A DNA stretch of 64,000 nucleotides from Cylicocyclus nassatus (GCA_958299035.1 CATQJL010000305.1:76042792-76106791), one strand, 5' to 3'; shown: positions 32,504-45,557, numbered from the stretch's first letter. Program-made: numbers and translations. The notes: a model not told the origin generated them from the letters alone.

Positions 32504-35500
32504 ATGTACTGTCTATTACCGTTACTTCTCCTTATCGCCACTGCCTCAGCTGCAATTCGTTGCTGGTCCGGGCAAGAAACCGTTCCAGGTGTGGGAATCC
32601 CTTACACAACAGGTGAGGGAATTTTTCTTCTCAGGAACCGTAAAATTGCATTCAAATTTTCAGTAAACTGCCCTACTGCCGATTTTTGCTTCCATAATTA
32701 CGTGAAAAGGCATATCAATGGAGATGATAGCTATACGATTACGAAAAGCTGTGGGGAACCTGGAAAATGCTTCGTAAGTTATTTCCTTCAATTTCCAAAA
32801 GTTCCAAAAACTTCTGAGCATTCTGCCGTTGAAACAGCGCCAGGGTACCTATTCAACTAATGTTTGCTACTTCGTCATTATTGACAGAGCGATTATTTGT
32901 ATAGCGCGCATTTAATCCTTTCCGTAACTTGAGCTGCGGAATACGTAATCGCACAACTATAATTAGCCACTATCTATAAAAGAGCGGAGAAATGGCGGCG
33001 CATTGGCATTTTTGAAATCGGAGTATGGTAGCTTGATACTCGCTAAACAAGCTGCATTAGATTTAAGCTATTAGGCTGTCCCGAAAGTTTTGTCGTTTTT
33101 TTTTTCAAACCACTGCAAAACCACGCACAATAAAGAACTGAAAGAGCTTCAACATGTACTCGACGCAGCTTTTCCTTCCCTTCCTTATGGATACATTTTC
33201 TTACCATAACCTTGTACACTTTTTTTGATAATTGGCAAAATTCTCCACCTGTCAATTTTACCTGCTCAAAGTTAGGCTAATTTTTGAAAATTTCATTACA
33301 AAATTTCGAAAAGGATTAAGTATGTGTCGAATAGAGCAACTCTCGGACTACATGATGGTATTTTTAGATTCTCCTAATCTGCTGATTTTATCTTCAAAAA
33401 ATTAATTCCCCGGAGGTCTCGATTTTTGACAAAGTCATAAAACACGCAACTGCATAAAACGCACGAAAGCTTTTGAAGTTTCTGCGTAATAAAACATAAT
33501 TCTTACTAAACATCATTTATGCAACATAACAACTTTGATTCGCTTCGAAAAAGCAGCTCTTTGGAATTTTTGGTACTTTTACGTGTTAAACTTAATCAAA
33601 AAGCCGCGGTTTTTATTGAACAATTAATTATAACGGACTTAGTAAACGTGGCTTATGTAGTCTAAAATGAATACAATGTAGCCAAAGGTTTGGTCTACAT
33701 AACAGTTACTAGTGCTCTTTAAAAACATTAGAATAAAAAATTCTAAAATTCGGGAAAGGTTTGGCGTTACTGCTGAGCTGCTCAAAAAGCCATGGCGATA
33801 ACATTGCAAAGACAGGGTAGATCAGAGAGCAAGTATAACTGTAAGAAAGTAGATAAAAATATGAATCAAATGGTATCAAGATCGTCCATGGATTGGTGCT
33901 CTGTGAGTTTTAGTGAGCGATGAAAGAAACCGACAAAACTTTCGGGACAACCTAATATTTCAGGCTATTTTGGCATTTTCTGACCTTTCACACAAAAATC
34001 TACTCTAAAGCCTCAAAGAGTGCCAAGGGTGCGAATTCAAACTAGCTTAGAGATTAGAGAAGTAATTAAATGAAAATTTTCAATTCCAAGCATTTCTTAG
34101 CGAAATGGCATTGAGATGATGAATCTCCAATGTGCAGACAACTCTATTTGTTTTCGGTCTTTTATCCTAGCAAAAAATTGCGATCATCACGCCATCGTGG
34201 TCTAAGAAAACATCTTGTGATGTACCTCAAGTGGATCGCGCATTGAACAAACTTTGTCGACATTGCGATCCTAGCATTTTATCAGAAAAATTCAGCAGGG
34301 AGGGGAAAGTTGATGAAAAAACAGAGAAAACATGTAGTTTTGATAATGGAGAATTTCATGGAAGCAAAAGTTTTTTCTAGCAAATCGTCTTTGTAAGTCC
34401 AAATAAACAATGTAAATTTTTTGCTTAGCGTACCGAACTACAATGAAGAGGCAGTGTCCGCAAGAATCCAAATTCCTGAATACCTTATTCGAACACCGTT
34501 CGGGAGTCCCTACTTGGACACGTGCCCAAAAGGCAGCTCGTATGGTCCATTCGCATTTGTAAACTTCAACTACAAACTCCTTAAACCGTATGCACTACCA
34601 TACCTGAAGGCGATGATTGGCGATTGGAAAGGTACGATCTGGGCTAGGAGTTAGACTCAAATTTTTTGGTCATAACGCTTTGGTAATGTCTTAGCGTCCT
34701 TAACAGCTACATAAGAAAGCAACAATGGCTAGACTGGCGGGAGGTGGTGTAGGGAAAGGGAAGGAACAGTTGAATTGTTTGTAAAAAATCAAATGATTTT
34801 TGTTATTCCCTGGAAATTCAAATCAGCGTTGTAAAAAGGATTTTTCGGGGCGAATCACAGGTGCGATAGTGTGAGACTTTTCTCACCCCCTCTTCACCCC
34901 TGAGCGGGGACCAAGGTGACCCCCTTCACCAAAAGCCGAGAAAAAAATCAACAGTGAGGTAAGGTTAAGCAAAGGAGATATTTGTACGAATTGTCAGTGT
35001 AGGAAAGGAGGAGTCTATTGAAAAAAGTGCTTGGTGACGGGTGTGAGTAGTGATTTCTGGAGATTTTCGGGTTTTTGACATAAAAAAATTCATAATTTTC
35101 GTAGATGAACATCTTTTACGGCTAGATGGTCACCGTTAGAACCGCCTCGTTCTCCGCTCTCAGAAAATATACAGCATGTTTGAGATCCATTCGAAAAAGT
35201 GCGTGATGAAAGATGTGCCTAGTGATTTCTGGGAATTTTCGAGTTTTCAGAATAAAAAAATCCGTGACTACTGCAGATGAACAGCTGGTGCAAGGAAATA
35301 GTAACCATCCGAACCGCCTCGTCCTCCGCTTTCAAAAAATATATGGCATGTCTGAGATCCGTTCAAAAAAGTGCCTGGGTGAAGGGTGTGCTTAGTGATT
35401 TTTAAAAATACTCGATTTTTTTATCATAAAAAAATTCATAACTTTTTTAGATGAACATTTTGTACACCGAGATAGTCACCATTGGAACCGTCTTGTCCTC

Positions 35501-37085
35501 CGCTTCCAGAAAATATATACTTTGCCTGGGGTCCGTTAAAAAAAGTGCCGGGTGAAAGGTGGGCGAGACTTTTATAATGGGAGTGCTCAAGTAGACGCCT
35601 TTTTACAATGGTAAAAAAGCCTGTACTTGAGCACCCCCATTATAAAAGTCTCACCCACCCTTCACCTGGCACTTTTTCTAATGGACCCCGGGCAAAGTAT
35701 ATATTTTCTGAAGCGGAGGACGAGACGGTTCCAGCGGTGACCATTACGGCGTACAAGATGTTCATCTAAAAAAGTTATGAATTTTTTTATGATAAAAAAT
35801 CGAGTATCTTCGAAAATCACCAAGCACACCCCTCACCCAGGCACTTTTTTTGACGGACATAGGCAATGTATATATTTTCTGGAAGCAGAAAACGAGGCAG
35901 TTTCGATGGTAGCCATACCGGCGTAAATTAAGTTCATCTTCAGAAGTTACGGATTTTTCTATCCTAAAAACTCGAAAATATCCAGAAATCACTACCCACA
36001 CTCTTCACCAGGCACTTTTTCGACAGACTCCAGGCAAACTATATATTCTCTAAAAGCGGAAGACAAGATGATTTCAAAAATATTTACCTTGCTGACGTTG
36101 CTGTTCATCTACAAAAGTTACGAATTTCTTCTTTGAAAAAAATTCGTAAATGCTTAAAAATTGTCTAACTCTTTCCGAAACAAATGTTCGCATGCACATC
36201 AACAATGGTAATTCCAAAACCAGGCAGGGCGATGTAAAAAAGGGAAAAGGAAATGTAAAAAAAAACAAGGTGCTGGTCAGAAATATAATTGTATGCTAAT
36301 CCAGCAGCGTGTCACTTCACAGTTCAGAAAAAAGACGAACAGTGATGGTAAGGAATTGGAAATTATGAACTTTGACTGGGAAAAATGACGGCTTCACCCC
36401 CGCCCCGTCGACATTTTACGATTTCTTTGCCAAGTAAAACACCCTTCACCCTGGAGGGGTTGCGACCACTGTGACCCGCTTCACCCTGGAGGAGTCATTC
36501 TCACCTTATCGCACCTGTGGGGCGAATGTGGGCCTGCAAAAATTGAACAGCATCCCAAAAATTCCTTCGAAGGACATGACTACGAGTGCCTAAATTTGCT
36601 GGGTACTACCTTTAGGTATCATGTACTTCACTGAAAAAAGATTTAGGGTAAATCCTGATTTTTTCGATTTGACCCTCTACAAAAGGAGTAATAAAGAACT
36701 GAATCAACAAGATTTGAACTTAGTAGAAACAAATGTAAACTACGTGCAGCTTTCTTAACAAGTTTCATTGATCCGGCGACTGTAGCGTTACAGTATGCTA
36801 CCGTAATCGACTGCATGACCTCATTCTCACACTGATGACCCGCCTAGAATAGGAATTTTCCTGCTTTGGAAGTAGGTTCCAGACAATATTTAGAGCAGGA
36901 CAATTTTTCAAGAATGCGTACGAGTTACTTATACTACATACAGTGTGGTTGATTATTTTCAGGAAGCTGGTTGTGATGGTTCAAGCGACGAGAAAAAATG
37001 CTGCTGTGTAGGAGATTTGTGTAATTCAGCTTCCAAAGGATTCGCCATTGGACTTGCAGGACTCCTTCTAGCTTTCCGGCTATAA
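32504..37085 (+). CDS. Secreted/GPI-anchored Ly6/uPAR-type ten-cysteine protein
   Basis: Three exons, 32504-32612, 32664-32773 and 36963-37085, encode 113 residues. Residues 1-16 are a signal peptide (MYCLLPLLLLIATASA). The mature part has ten cysteines in a Ly6 order, starting IRCW and ending in the diagnostic KCCCVGDLCN. A short linker and hydrophobic C-terminal tail (FAIGLAGLLLAFRL) suggest GPI anchoring at the cell surface; family members act as receptor modulators or toxin-like folds, but the ligand here is unknown. The exons join in phase (1 then 0), and tandem AATAAA signals lie at about 37163-37175. The second intron is 4.2 kb and filled with a mariner element, a gene fragment and a foldback element. 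The gene is convergent with the Cgi121 gene. Confidence 0.9.
33072..33954. mobile_element. Non-autonomous mariner-like element in the Ly6 intron
   Basis: The ends TAGGCTGTCCCGAAAGTTTT (continuing GTCG) and CGACAAAACTTTCGGGACAA (then CCTA) are mariner-type inverted repeats with TA flanks. The 880-bp AT-rich interior lacks a transposase. Confidence 0.8.
34172..34654 (+). pseudogene. Unidentified two-exon gene fragment inside the Ly6 intron
   Basis: Exon X (about 34172-34408, after acceptor TTTTATCCTAG, donor TTT/GTAAGT) reads QKIAIITPSWSKKTSCDVPQ and on to KTCSFDNGEFHGSK. Exon Y (34433 onward, after TTTTTGCTTAG) reads VPNYNEEAVSARIQIPEYLI, then DTCPKGSSYGPFAFVNFNYK, and ends at a stop at 34652-34654. 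In exon X a run of six T (about 34371-34376) puts the frame into a TAG; with one T fewer, both the frame and the X/Y splice phase agree. This implies a single-base frameshift in an otherwise good gene piece. No family was recognised. It lies between a mariner and a foldback element. Confidence 0.5.
34856..36519. mobile_element. 1.66-kb foldback element with six ~175-bp sub-repeats
   Basis: The ends CACAGGTGCGATA (34856-34868) and TATCGCACCTGTG (36507-36519) are exact complements. The left arm has three direct copies of a ~175-bp unit (about 35020, 35205, 35380). Each has AGTGATTT, ATAAAAAAAT, AGATGAACA, CCTCGTCCTCCGCTTTCAGA and AAAAAGTGC. The right arm has three inverted copies (about 35655-36175). 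The centre (35567-35650) is a near-perfect hairpin, GAGACTTTTATAATGGGAGT against its complement. CCCCTTCACC motifs sit near both ends. No protein is encoded. Confidence 0.85.
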
Positions 37086-37550
37086 AACGTATTTTCTCGG
37101 AAATAAGAGAAATATGTACATAAATTGTATCATCTTTATCACTTTCACTTCAATCCCAGCATAATAAAGCAATAAATGTTCATTTGAAATGTGACCACAA
37201 ATGGCAAATTTTCAAATAACATCAGAATGCGAATATAAAATATATATGTTCTAAAAATCTAGATCTCAAAAAGTAAAACTTCTCGACCCAGTTACACGAA
37301 CATTAGAGATGAATAATAATGTAAAACTAACAGTGTCATGAATGTGACTGTAAAACCATCTAGCGATATACGATTAGCGATGAAAGCGACAGAAAGAGAG
37401 AGAGAGAGAACGAAGCGAAAATCCGAAAGATAGAAGAAGCACAGAAGATGCGCAAGAGATAGTTTTTTCACTCGAGATGCGAAGGCAAACTCCGGTTCCG
37501 ACAAACTACAACCAGCTATACATGACCAGCACATGAGCGACGTGAGCGTG

Positions 37551-40369
37551 TCACGACATAAAGTCTTTGGTGATTATGCGTGAAAGTATTCGGTCCGAAA
37601 AAGTGTCCTCGTTGAATTGCGGCTCAGACATGTGGTAGATCTGAAAGTACATGTTTTTGCCTAAAAAATGAATCAAATATAAATATAGTATAATCGTATA
37701 ATTAACATGTCTCCTAATTTTTTGTAACAGCTTCTAAAAAGGGAACAATTGCTCAAAGCAAATTAAAGCTCTTAATGATAGAGACGACAATTTAAAATGA
37801 GTGTTCAGAACTTGAAAGACGCAAACAAGCAAGATTTTCAGTGAGAAAACAGCGTTTCCTTATTAGTTGGTGACAAGTGATGGTTTGATTACAGTCAAAC
37901 AAGATGTTTTCAAACGTCTCAGGCTTCTCAAAATTTCTGCAGGCCCATCACTCCTAAACTCGAAAAAAGAAGGCGTGGCCACACCCCAAAAAAATTCTAA
38001 AACTAATTTGAATCTTTAAGAATTTTCAAAGTTATTTTGACGTTTACAAGAATATACAAGTCAGTTGCACAATTTTTTAGCTCCTGTAAGTAAACTTCAA
38101 GAATTTCGCGAGTCATCCTCGGAGAAGGGGCGCCCACTACCCCCTCGCCCTCTCGCTCCGCCACTGGTAAGTAGAGGTTTCACAAAGAAGAACGTTTAAT
38201 CTGCTCCACTATTCGATCTTTCAGAATAAAAAAGAAAGAAAAGTGAGATAGAAAGCGCTTCAAATTTTTCTCATATGTCTCCATTTTGACTCACAAAAGC
38301 TTCGTTGAAAGTTGGGCATTTTCATAACTGGCCCGATAAAGCTAAAAACCAACTTGTTCCCCCAAAGTGTCAATTTTGACAAGCTAAAAGAAAGAAGAAT
38401 ATCAAATCGAAGTTTTGCTCTACGGTAGGGGGGGGGGGGGAAACAAAATTTTTTTTCGAAAAAAGAGGTTCCTCATGCCTTCTTCTTTTATTTTAGGGAT
38501 TTCTCCATTTCAGTAGACCTAGCAGCCAAGCCCCCGGATAGTTTTCCCAAAACTAATTTAATTTTCACAAAATTTCAAATTATTCTAGTTGCTTAGGGGA
38601 AGATAAGTCACTTTTAGAAGACCACAGTTAATGTGGATAAGATTCGAAAATTTTGCGAAGCAGTCTCATAGTGCCTCTTCAAGACATTTTGGACAAAGTC
38701 TTTTAGCTGTAGCTTATGCAGTCGTTTCGAAAACTTCCTAAAGATAGTGTAAGATTGTGCAGCTCGTCTTGGCAGAGAATCTCCCATAACTATAGACCAA
38801 AAGTCACTCCGCAGACAAAGAAGAGCAGACTCGCGAACAGCCGAAGCAATTTGCTACACATCACATCCGAGTGGACATGGTCACTCATCTTTTCCGCGCC
38901 AAATGCTTCAAAATGTGCTACAAATCCCGCGAGAGAGAACCAAGAAAAGAATAGAGGGAGAAAAAGGACATATTTACCTTCTGAATGAGTCGCAGGTCCA
39001 TTATGCCAGTAATTTTCTCCAACGCTTCAGGTCGTCCATCAATTTCCTTTGCCAACTTCTTCATCTTCGAGCCATCTTTGTCATCGAAAATGCACACAAG
39101 AATATTCTTACTGGTATCTGCGATTCCAAATGTCACCAGGGAATCAGAAATCTATAAATAATATGCACACATTATTTTGATCATAGAGATCATTTTGTGG
39201 AGCAGATAAAAAATCTTTGGAATTCTTTTCATGGAAAGGAAACTCACATTTCGACTCGGCGATAAACTATAAACAAGCTCTGCGGCAAGGCTTCTACAAG
39301 AAAGTCTGTTGTGAGCAGCCTGATGCACTGCTCTGTTGGCGGCAGCAAGAACCACGAAAGGTTCCAATACCTGAAAACTGTAGATAGTAAACAAAAACTA
39401 ACAAAAAAGCAAAAAGAAAAACAAAGTAAAGATCTGAGAATGACCAAGAGTTTACAAAGTATGTAGTCAGCCCCACCCACTCTACATTACCTTATGTGTA
39501 TATTATTCTGCGGTTGTCAAAGGATTAGGCGAATAGCCGCCAAAGTCAGGAGTAAGCACATCATCCCCGAACACGACCCCGCTACCCTTTCATCCCCCTC
39601 TCCCCGCTCATTTTCCTCCGCCTTCCATTTCTGAAGATGTTACAAAAACTGTGCCGATTGCGACAATCACCTCTGAGTGAGAGCGAAATTTCCTAGAAAT
39701 GATGACTAAACGGAGATTTTTTCCGCAAAACTTTCAAATTCTCGAGATCAAAACCCTGAGTTATTGTGCAAAAAAGGGGAGGGGGAGGACGTCAGCGAAA
39801 ATTAAACTCAAATAATTCCCTCTGAGAAGTGATTAATGTTTGAAAAGGTGGAAGAGAAGGGTTTCAATAAGTCACAAGCAAGAAATAAGTTGTTGGGTAT
39901 TGTTATAAGCCCTGTAAAACAATCACTAAAATTTGGAGACACACCCCATAATGGATTGATCGCTCCCCGCTCACTTTGCATTCACCACTCATAATCTCTA
40001 TTTCTTTTTGTTTTGTTCTCCACACCAGGGCTATGTTCTGTCCATAGTCTGCAGATGCACAAAATACGCAAAAGTGGCGGTTCAGAACACGGGAGCAGTA
40101 TGAGACATTTATGGCGGCCATAATATGTTGATTCATTTCATACTTACCAGTTCCGCACGAATTAGGGCTGCATCAATTTCTCCGCTTCTTAATTTATGTC
40201 GCAATTCATGCTGAAATAAGAACTCCTATCAAATACAAAAAAATATGATGTAGCAAAAACCTACAGCGTTCTTTACATCCACAAAAAGACATAAACGAAT
40301 AGCCCGTCGCTGAGTAGCATCATACGGGTCTGGTTGAAGTTCGTAAAGACGAGACGCTCCAGGCGACAT
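37551..40369 (-). CDS. TPRKB: KEOPS/EKC complex subunit Cgi121 (TPRKB)
   Basis: Five exons (40369-40265, 40210-40148, 39370-39248, 39151-38978, 37640-37551) are all in phase and give a complete 184-residue protein, close to the 175 of human TPRKB. Cgi121 binds Bud32/PRPK in KEOPS, which makes the t6A modification of tRNAs. Diagnostic stretches are LCLFVDVKNA, LRSGEIDAALIRAEL, VVLAAANRAVHQAAHN, SLAAELVYSLSPSRN, VTFGIADTSKNILVCIF and the C-terminal ILSRIITKDFMS. The start ATG follows an acceptor-like TTTATATTTCAG by 13 bp, suggesting spliced-leader trans-splicing. The last intron is 1.3 kb, the others 54-777 bp. The gene is convergent with the Ly6 gene, about 465 bp away. Confidence 0.95.
37930..38170. 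repeat. hAT-like MITE remnant in the last TPRKB intron
   Basis: The sequence has AAGAAGGCGTGGCCACACCCC and AACTAATTTGAATCTTTAAG, and ends CTCCGCCACTG. This parallels the right half of the 15319-15614 element (ACGCCCCGAAAAA, CTAATTTGAATTTTTAA, ACGCCACTG). The left terminus is not clear. Confidence 0.5.
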
Positions 40370-40381
40370 GCGTTTTTGACG

Positions 40382-40383
40382 CC
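40382..40383 (-). promoter_or_regulatory. Putative trans-splice acceptor of TPRKB
   Basis: On the minus strand TTTATATTTCAG immediately precedes GCGTCAAAAACGCATG. The short distance to the ATG and lack of an upstream exon fit a spliced-leader acceptor. This is inference from sequence only. Confidence 0.5.
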
Positions 40384-42316
40384 TGAAATATAAGTTTTTA
40401 AAAAAAAAACTAGCGAAATCTGAGCGATGAAGTTGAATTGAGATGCGATTCTAGCTGAGCTGTCTTCAATAGTAAAATTACCAATTTTTTAAAAATTAGA
40501 ATAACCTGCAGCATAGCAATGCGCGCACAATATTACCTACAGCGCCCATCCACGATAGCAGAGAAAATGTTTTGGAAAAAGTTAGCAAAAATTAAAAAAG
40601 TAATCCCAAAGTTGCACTAATATCATGAAAAAGCATGAAAGCGGATTATTTTCATTACAGCTCATTTAGATGGAGAAAGAGCTGGCTAATAGTACAATAA
40701 AAAACTTTTTTCACTGCCATCCGAAGTGTAATAACCTCACAACTTGTCGCAAGTCTCTGAGGAGTTTATGAAGTATTGCGAAGAAACTTATGTCCAAGGG
40801 AGGAGTTCGGCAACTAATCCCACATGAGCCATACATGGAGAGCAAACAGCGAAAATCTCTCATTCTGCGACAACAAAAAGTACCCCCTTGGACACAAGGC
40901 TTCAAGGAGAAGAATGTAAACACGTCAGATGAGGTCATGTAACAATGACAGTCCTTATAATTTTGCAGAGGAGAAAGAAATTTCCTAAACAAGGGGTATG
41001 GCAATGCATGGCAACGTCCTTTGCAAATTTTGCCTTTGCCTTTTAAATTTTCAACGAGCTTGCAAATATGCATTCAAAATAATTTTGTTATTATAGTATT
41101 CAAAGAATTATCCTAATTATTCAAATGCAAACAAGTTATTTGCACAAATTAATGCTATAAGTATGTTGCCTTTTCATCAGAACTGAGAAGACCAACTCAC
41201 ATATTGTACATTGGATCAAGATGCATGGTGCAAATACAGAACAATTTCAAATTGGCATTAGAGCAAGCAAATCTATTTGCATTCATCCATTCTTCTATTT
41301 TTTATTCATCAGCTTATTCTTATTTATCGCTAGCCGTAACCAAATTGCCAATTTTCTTTTCTCAAGATGCGATATGATTTCGAGAGCGCATCACTACCAT
41401 TTATTACAAAAAACTGAGAAGCTTCATCCAGTAAAAAACCTGAAATAAAATTTTTGCTATGGAACGGCTAAGGGAATAATTCAGTCTCGCAAAGAAGAAA
41501 GCTATGGAACGGCCAAGGTAATAATTCAGACTCACAATGAAGAATGCGAGACGGGAATTATAGAAGAGAAACCTAAGGTCTGATTAGCATGGTCCATCGC
41601 TAAGGGAAATCGAATGTACGCAATTGCACAGCAAGTACAAAGACTCTAGTACAGATTTTAACTTAAGCTTCACACTAAGCGAATACGCACTATACCAGCC
41701 TCGAAAAGAAAAAGTTTTCTTTCTGTAAAATGAATGTTATTTCTTCAAATTTCCTACTATGAAAACTGGACAGCAAAGACTAGAATTCCTTGCTCGCTCG
41801 GTTGAAAAACACGAGGAGGCGAGAAAAGCTTATACTTCAGTTTTGAGAAACGCACTTTCAAGGATTCACAAAAAACTGCACTGCTTTGCATTACTAAGCC
41901 TAGGCAATCCGTTCCGCACACAAATGGTTGATAGCAGACACAAATCTTCTTTTTACTTTCATTGTTGCAGCCATAATCGGAAGCAGCACAGGTTCATTGC
42001 GAAATTACATTGTGACGCATGTGAATATGATTGGATTTTCCATGATTTTGTTTACTTAGGGAATTTTCCGCAAACCTAACTTAATGATGAGGATGGTTAA
42101 GCTGAACAATCAAGAATATTCCTAGTTTTATTATTTAGTATTTCTAGCATTATTTCCACTTGATTTTAAATGATCGGTACACATTTGAGGTACAAAAATA
42201 TTGTTTAAATTCACTCTCAATTCACAACAACAAGGATTGTCCGCAGAAAAAAAGACATCTACAATATTATAAGATGAGCTGCTTTTTTTTTGAGAAGAAG
42301 TTTCACAATACGTTAT
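40384..42316. other. Intergenic with small repeats
   Basis: At about 40788-40903, CTTATGTCCAAGGGAGGAG and CCCCCTTGGACACAAG form a small inverted-repeat element. At 41456-41548 a 45-bp direct duplication repeats GCTATGGAACGGCYAAGG. The frame at 41759-42079 + has no recognised domain. Confidence 0.4.
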
Positions 42317-43247
42317 ATTTGGTTGTCCGGAAATTAATGTCTGTTTTGAAATTCAACCTCAATAAGTCATACATTTCTCATTTCTGAATAGGCTGCAAGG
42401 TACCGTTCGATAGAGCAAAGCAAGCCCTACAGAATGGCAATCTTGTTTTTGCAACAGCTCTCATTTACCTCGAGTTTCGAGCCAAAAACTAAAATGATTC
42501 AACTGCACGAAAAATTGAGAAAAATTGCAACTCAGTTTAAAAAAATCCTAAAAAAATTCTAACTGGCTCACGTAAACACTATCCACATAAGACATCTACA
42601 TACGCCGTTGACGTCTTTTTTCACCTTTTGGAAATCAAGAAAACGGAAATGTTCGTGCATTTTCCAAAGTAATGCTGTGCAGTCCCCACATACGTAGTTG
42701 TGTACTACAAAGTTGTAGAAGTACAAACGTAAAATTTCAGCTCTCTATAAGCTTGAGTTATCGAGGAATTTGAATTTTGGCTTGGACCACCTGATTAGGG
42801 AAAGCCATATTCGATATTTCTCGAGAACCAAAGCTTGTAGAAAGCTAAAAACTTACGTTTGTACTTCTACAGGTTTGTAATACACAACTACGCATGTGGG
42901 GATTGCACAGCATCACACTGGAAAATGCGCGACGATTTCCAAAAGGTGTAAAAAGACGGCAACGGCGTGTGTAGGTGTCTTATGTGGATGGTGTTTGCGT
43001 GAGCAATTTAGAATTTTTGTAGGATTTTTATGAACTGAGTTACGATTTTTCTCAAGTTTCGTGCAGCTGAATCATTTTAGTTTTTGGCTCGAAACCCGAG
43101 GTTAATGAGAGCTGTTGCAAAAACAAGATCGCCGTTCTGTAGAGCTTGCTTTGCTCTATCGAATGGTACCTTGCAACTTATTCAGAAATGAGAAATATAT
43201 GACACATTGAGGTTGGATTTCAAAACGGACATTAATCTCCAGCCTAA
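42317..43247. mobile_element. Foldback mariner-type element (~930 bp)
   Basis: The left end TTTGGTTGTCCGGAAATTAA and right end ATTAATCTCCAGCCTAATAC are mariner-like inverted repeats. The whole element is a near-continuous palindrome: left GGCTGCAAGGTACCGTTCGA pairs with right TCGAATGGTACCTTGCAAC, and inner GTAGAAGTACAAACGTAA pairs with TTACGTTTGTACTTCTAC. The arms are about 430 bp and the centre is near 42785. Confidence 0.85.
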
Positions 43248-45557
43248 TACATTTCATTTTCTCTTTACTCGTATTTCCGTACGACTTAAAAACTAAGTTT
43301 CGTGTGAAGGAAAAGACGAAACAGAATTTGTTATCTCAATTCCAAAGGGAAAATTCATGTGATACAATTCTTATGTTATTTAGTTACAGGAAGCAGTCCT
43401 TGGAAAAAAAATAGTCTCGAGATACCAATGCAAGCTACTGGAAAAGGGTGAAGTAAGCTTTGCAAACAACTAAATAATAAAAATCGAACAAAGCTAGCAC
43501 GACTATAAAAAGAAAGCTTTTATGGCACTGCTTAAGAGTTTTGCCAATCTCAAGAGCACTTGCTTATGTTTTCGCTAGCAAAAATAAACGTTCCCTAGCA
43601 AAACATTATATATGGAAAATTGAAAGTCTTCGCAAGAAGACTTTCATCACAAATCGATAGAAAAGACATGGCAAACTCTATACATCAGCTAGCACGTCAA
43701 CTAGCATAAAACATCGTGTGCTGAGTAAATATCACGGCGATATCCCAAGAGAAGAGTTGGATGACGGACTGGGAACATCGCGCATTTTGTTGGAGAGATC
43801 TTGATAGTGAGAAAGATATATGCGAGAATGGTTTTGATTTTTCGTTTTTCAAGGATGAGAAGAATGGGCGGAGAAAAGAATTCTTGATGGTAAGTAAGTA
43901 GACAATTTTCACCGTCGCCTGAAACATGACAATTTATCATTTAGAGAATTCCTGTTGTCGTTCTCTTTGGAATGCAAACATGCAATATGGACCTCTGCCA
44001 AACGTGTTGAAGAAAAGACCACGCTAAATGGAATGCTACATCTTTGTAACAGAATCTGAGACGGCAAGACATTCACCATGGCTCGTTCAAAAAACGCTCT
44101 TTTGCACCATTACAGTTAGCTTCGCATTAGGCTCTTTTTTCTCAGAATCATGTGAATACAGAACAAAGAACAGAGAAGTTCGATGGTGATCTGCCTTAAA
44201 CGCCACCAGGCTGCGGTAGCATATGGTATTCGGCTTAAGGTCTCAACTTTTCTACAAATGTTCAAGGCATAGGAGGCAAGAAATGTTTCTAGTGTCAATG
44301 TTATAATTCATCAAAATTCTTGCCTTGCGCACTCAAGACTCCCCGATAGAGGCAGTTTGAGGCGAATTTATTTAGACGGGGTAATATTTACCATTCTCCC
44401 GATCACTAATTGGTTGCTGTTTTACCGTTATAAACGAGCATCCAATTGGGCGATGGGGCGCTTTCTTAGAAGTGGCCGAGAAACTGAAGAAAATAATCAG
44501 CCCCTAGACTTCGTATGTGAATGCTGATTGAAAGGCCTCAATAAAGTTACTGTCCAAGCGGAAGCTCATGAAATTTACTCTTGCCAGGATACTTAACTTC
44601 AGATTCTCGCCCACTACCGTGTTCAGGAACTTCGATTTCTCGCAAGATACGGTACTGGGCGACTAAAGCTAATTTTGCGCCCTTGAATAATTTTACATGC
44701 ACTGCCGCTTGAGCAAAGGTTTGGAAGGAATCTCAATGAATTCCATTACAAAAACGACATGCCACTTTAAGATGGCTGTAATGCAATTTATTCATCTACT
44801 CGAAGTCGTTTCTCATTTCTTACGAAGGCGAGAAAAAATGGCTGAAACGTTGATAATAGAGATACAAATATCTCCAAAGGTTTTTTTCTCATAACACAGC
44901 GTGATTTCCTTTTCTACTGAGAGAATGAAGTTTTTTCCACACTCGCGATCGAGTTTTTTTTTACATCCTCGCAATGCGAGAAAAAGTGCAATTCCACGTA
45001 TCTTTGCAAAGAAAAATTCGAAAAAAAAACTACACAGCTTTGTTCATCACTGCGCTTTGACAAAGATGTTACACACAACAAAGAAAAGTACTTCAGCAAA
45101 ATTACACTTCCCTTAAGCGCAAAAACAATCAGAGGGGGGGGGGGAGGAAGAGGAAAATGGAGATGGAAATAGGCTGTGTATTCAAGCAGTGACAGATATG
45201 AGAAGGGAATGGTGAGCGCGAATCTCCGGCGGCCATGACTACTAGAGTGTCCTCGATCAAGGCAAAGCAAAAATTCGCGACTGAGGACATTCAACCCCAA
45301 ACTAGTCGCCTTCTATTCTTAAGTGCAATTGCAGGCATGAAGGGATTGAATTTCCTTGCATTCGAAAGAAAAAAGTAGCCTTGTGGTGGGTCTAGATTGA
45401 CAGAAGGGAAAAATGATCTATTCCTCCATCTTCTTCAGAAAATCGAAATTATTCGCTAGATGACCGGTTGACAAAAGTACACATACATTCAAGATTTGGA
45501 AATATTTATTTATTTATTTATTTATTCTTTACGCTCTAACGTGCTACAAAATTAAGA
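43248..45557. other. Intergenic, no supported gene
   Basis: The sequence is AT-rich. An 11-base G run lies at 45134-45144 and a (TTTA)n microsatellite at about 45505-45527. Open frames such as 44914-45300 (-) have low-complexity composition and no domain. Confidence 0.4.

Noticed and set aside
33043..33255. Minus-strand frame at the mariner element's left end as a transposase remnant
   Set aside because: No D,D34D-type or helix-turn-helix pattern could be seen and the frame crosses the element boundary.
37292..37534. Minus-strand frame just after the TPRKB stop
   Set aside because: The TPRKB frame ends at 37551 with the family's normal C-terminus. This frame contains a GAGAGA microsatellite and no domain.
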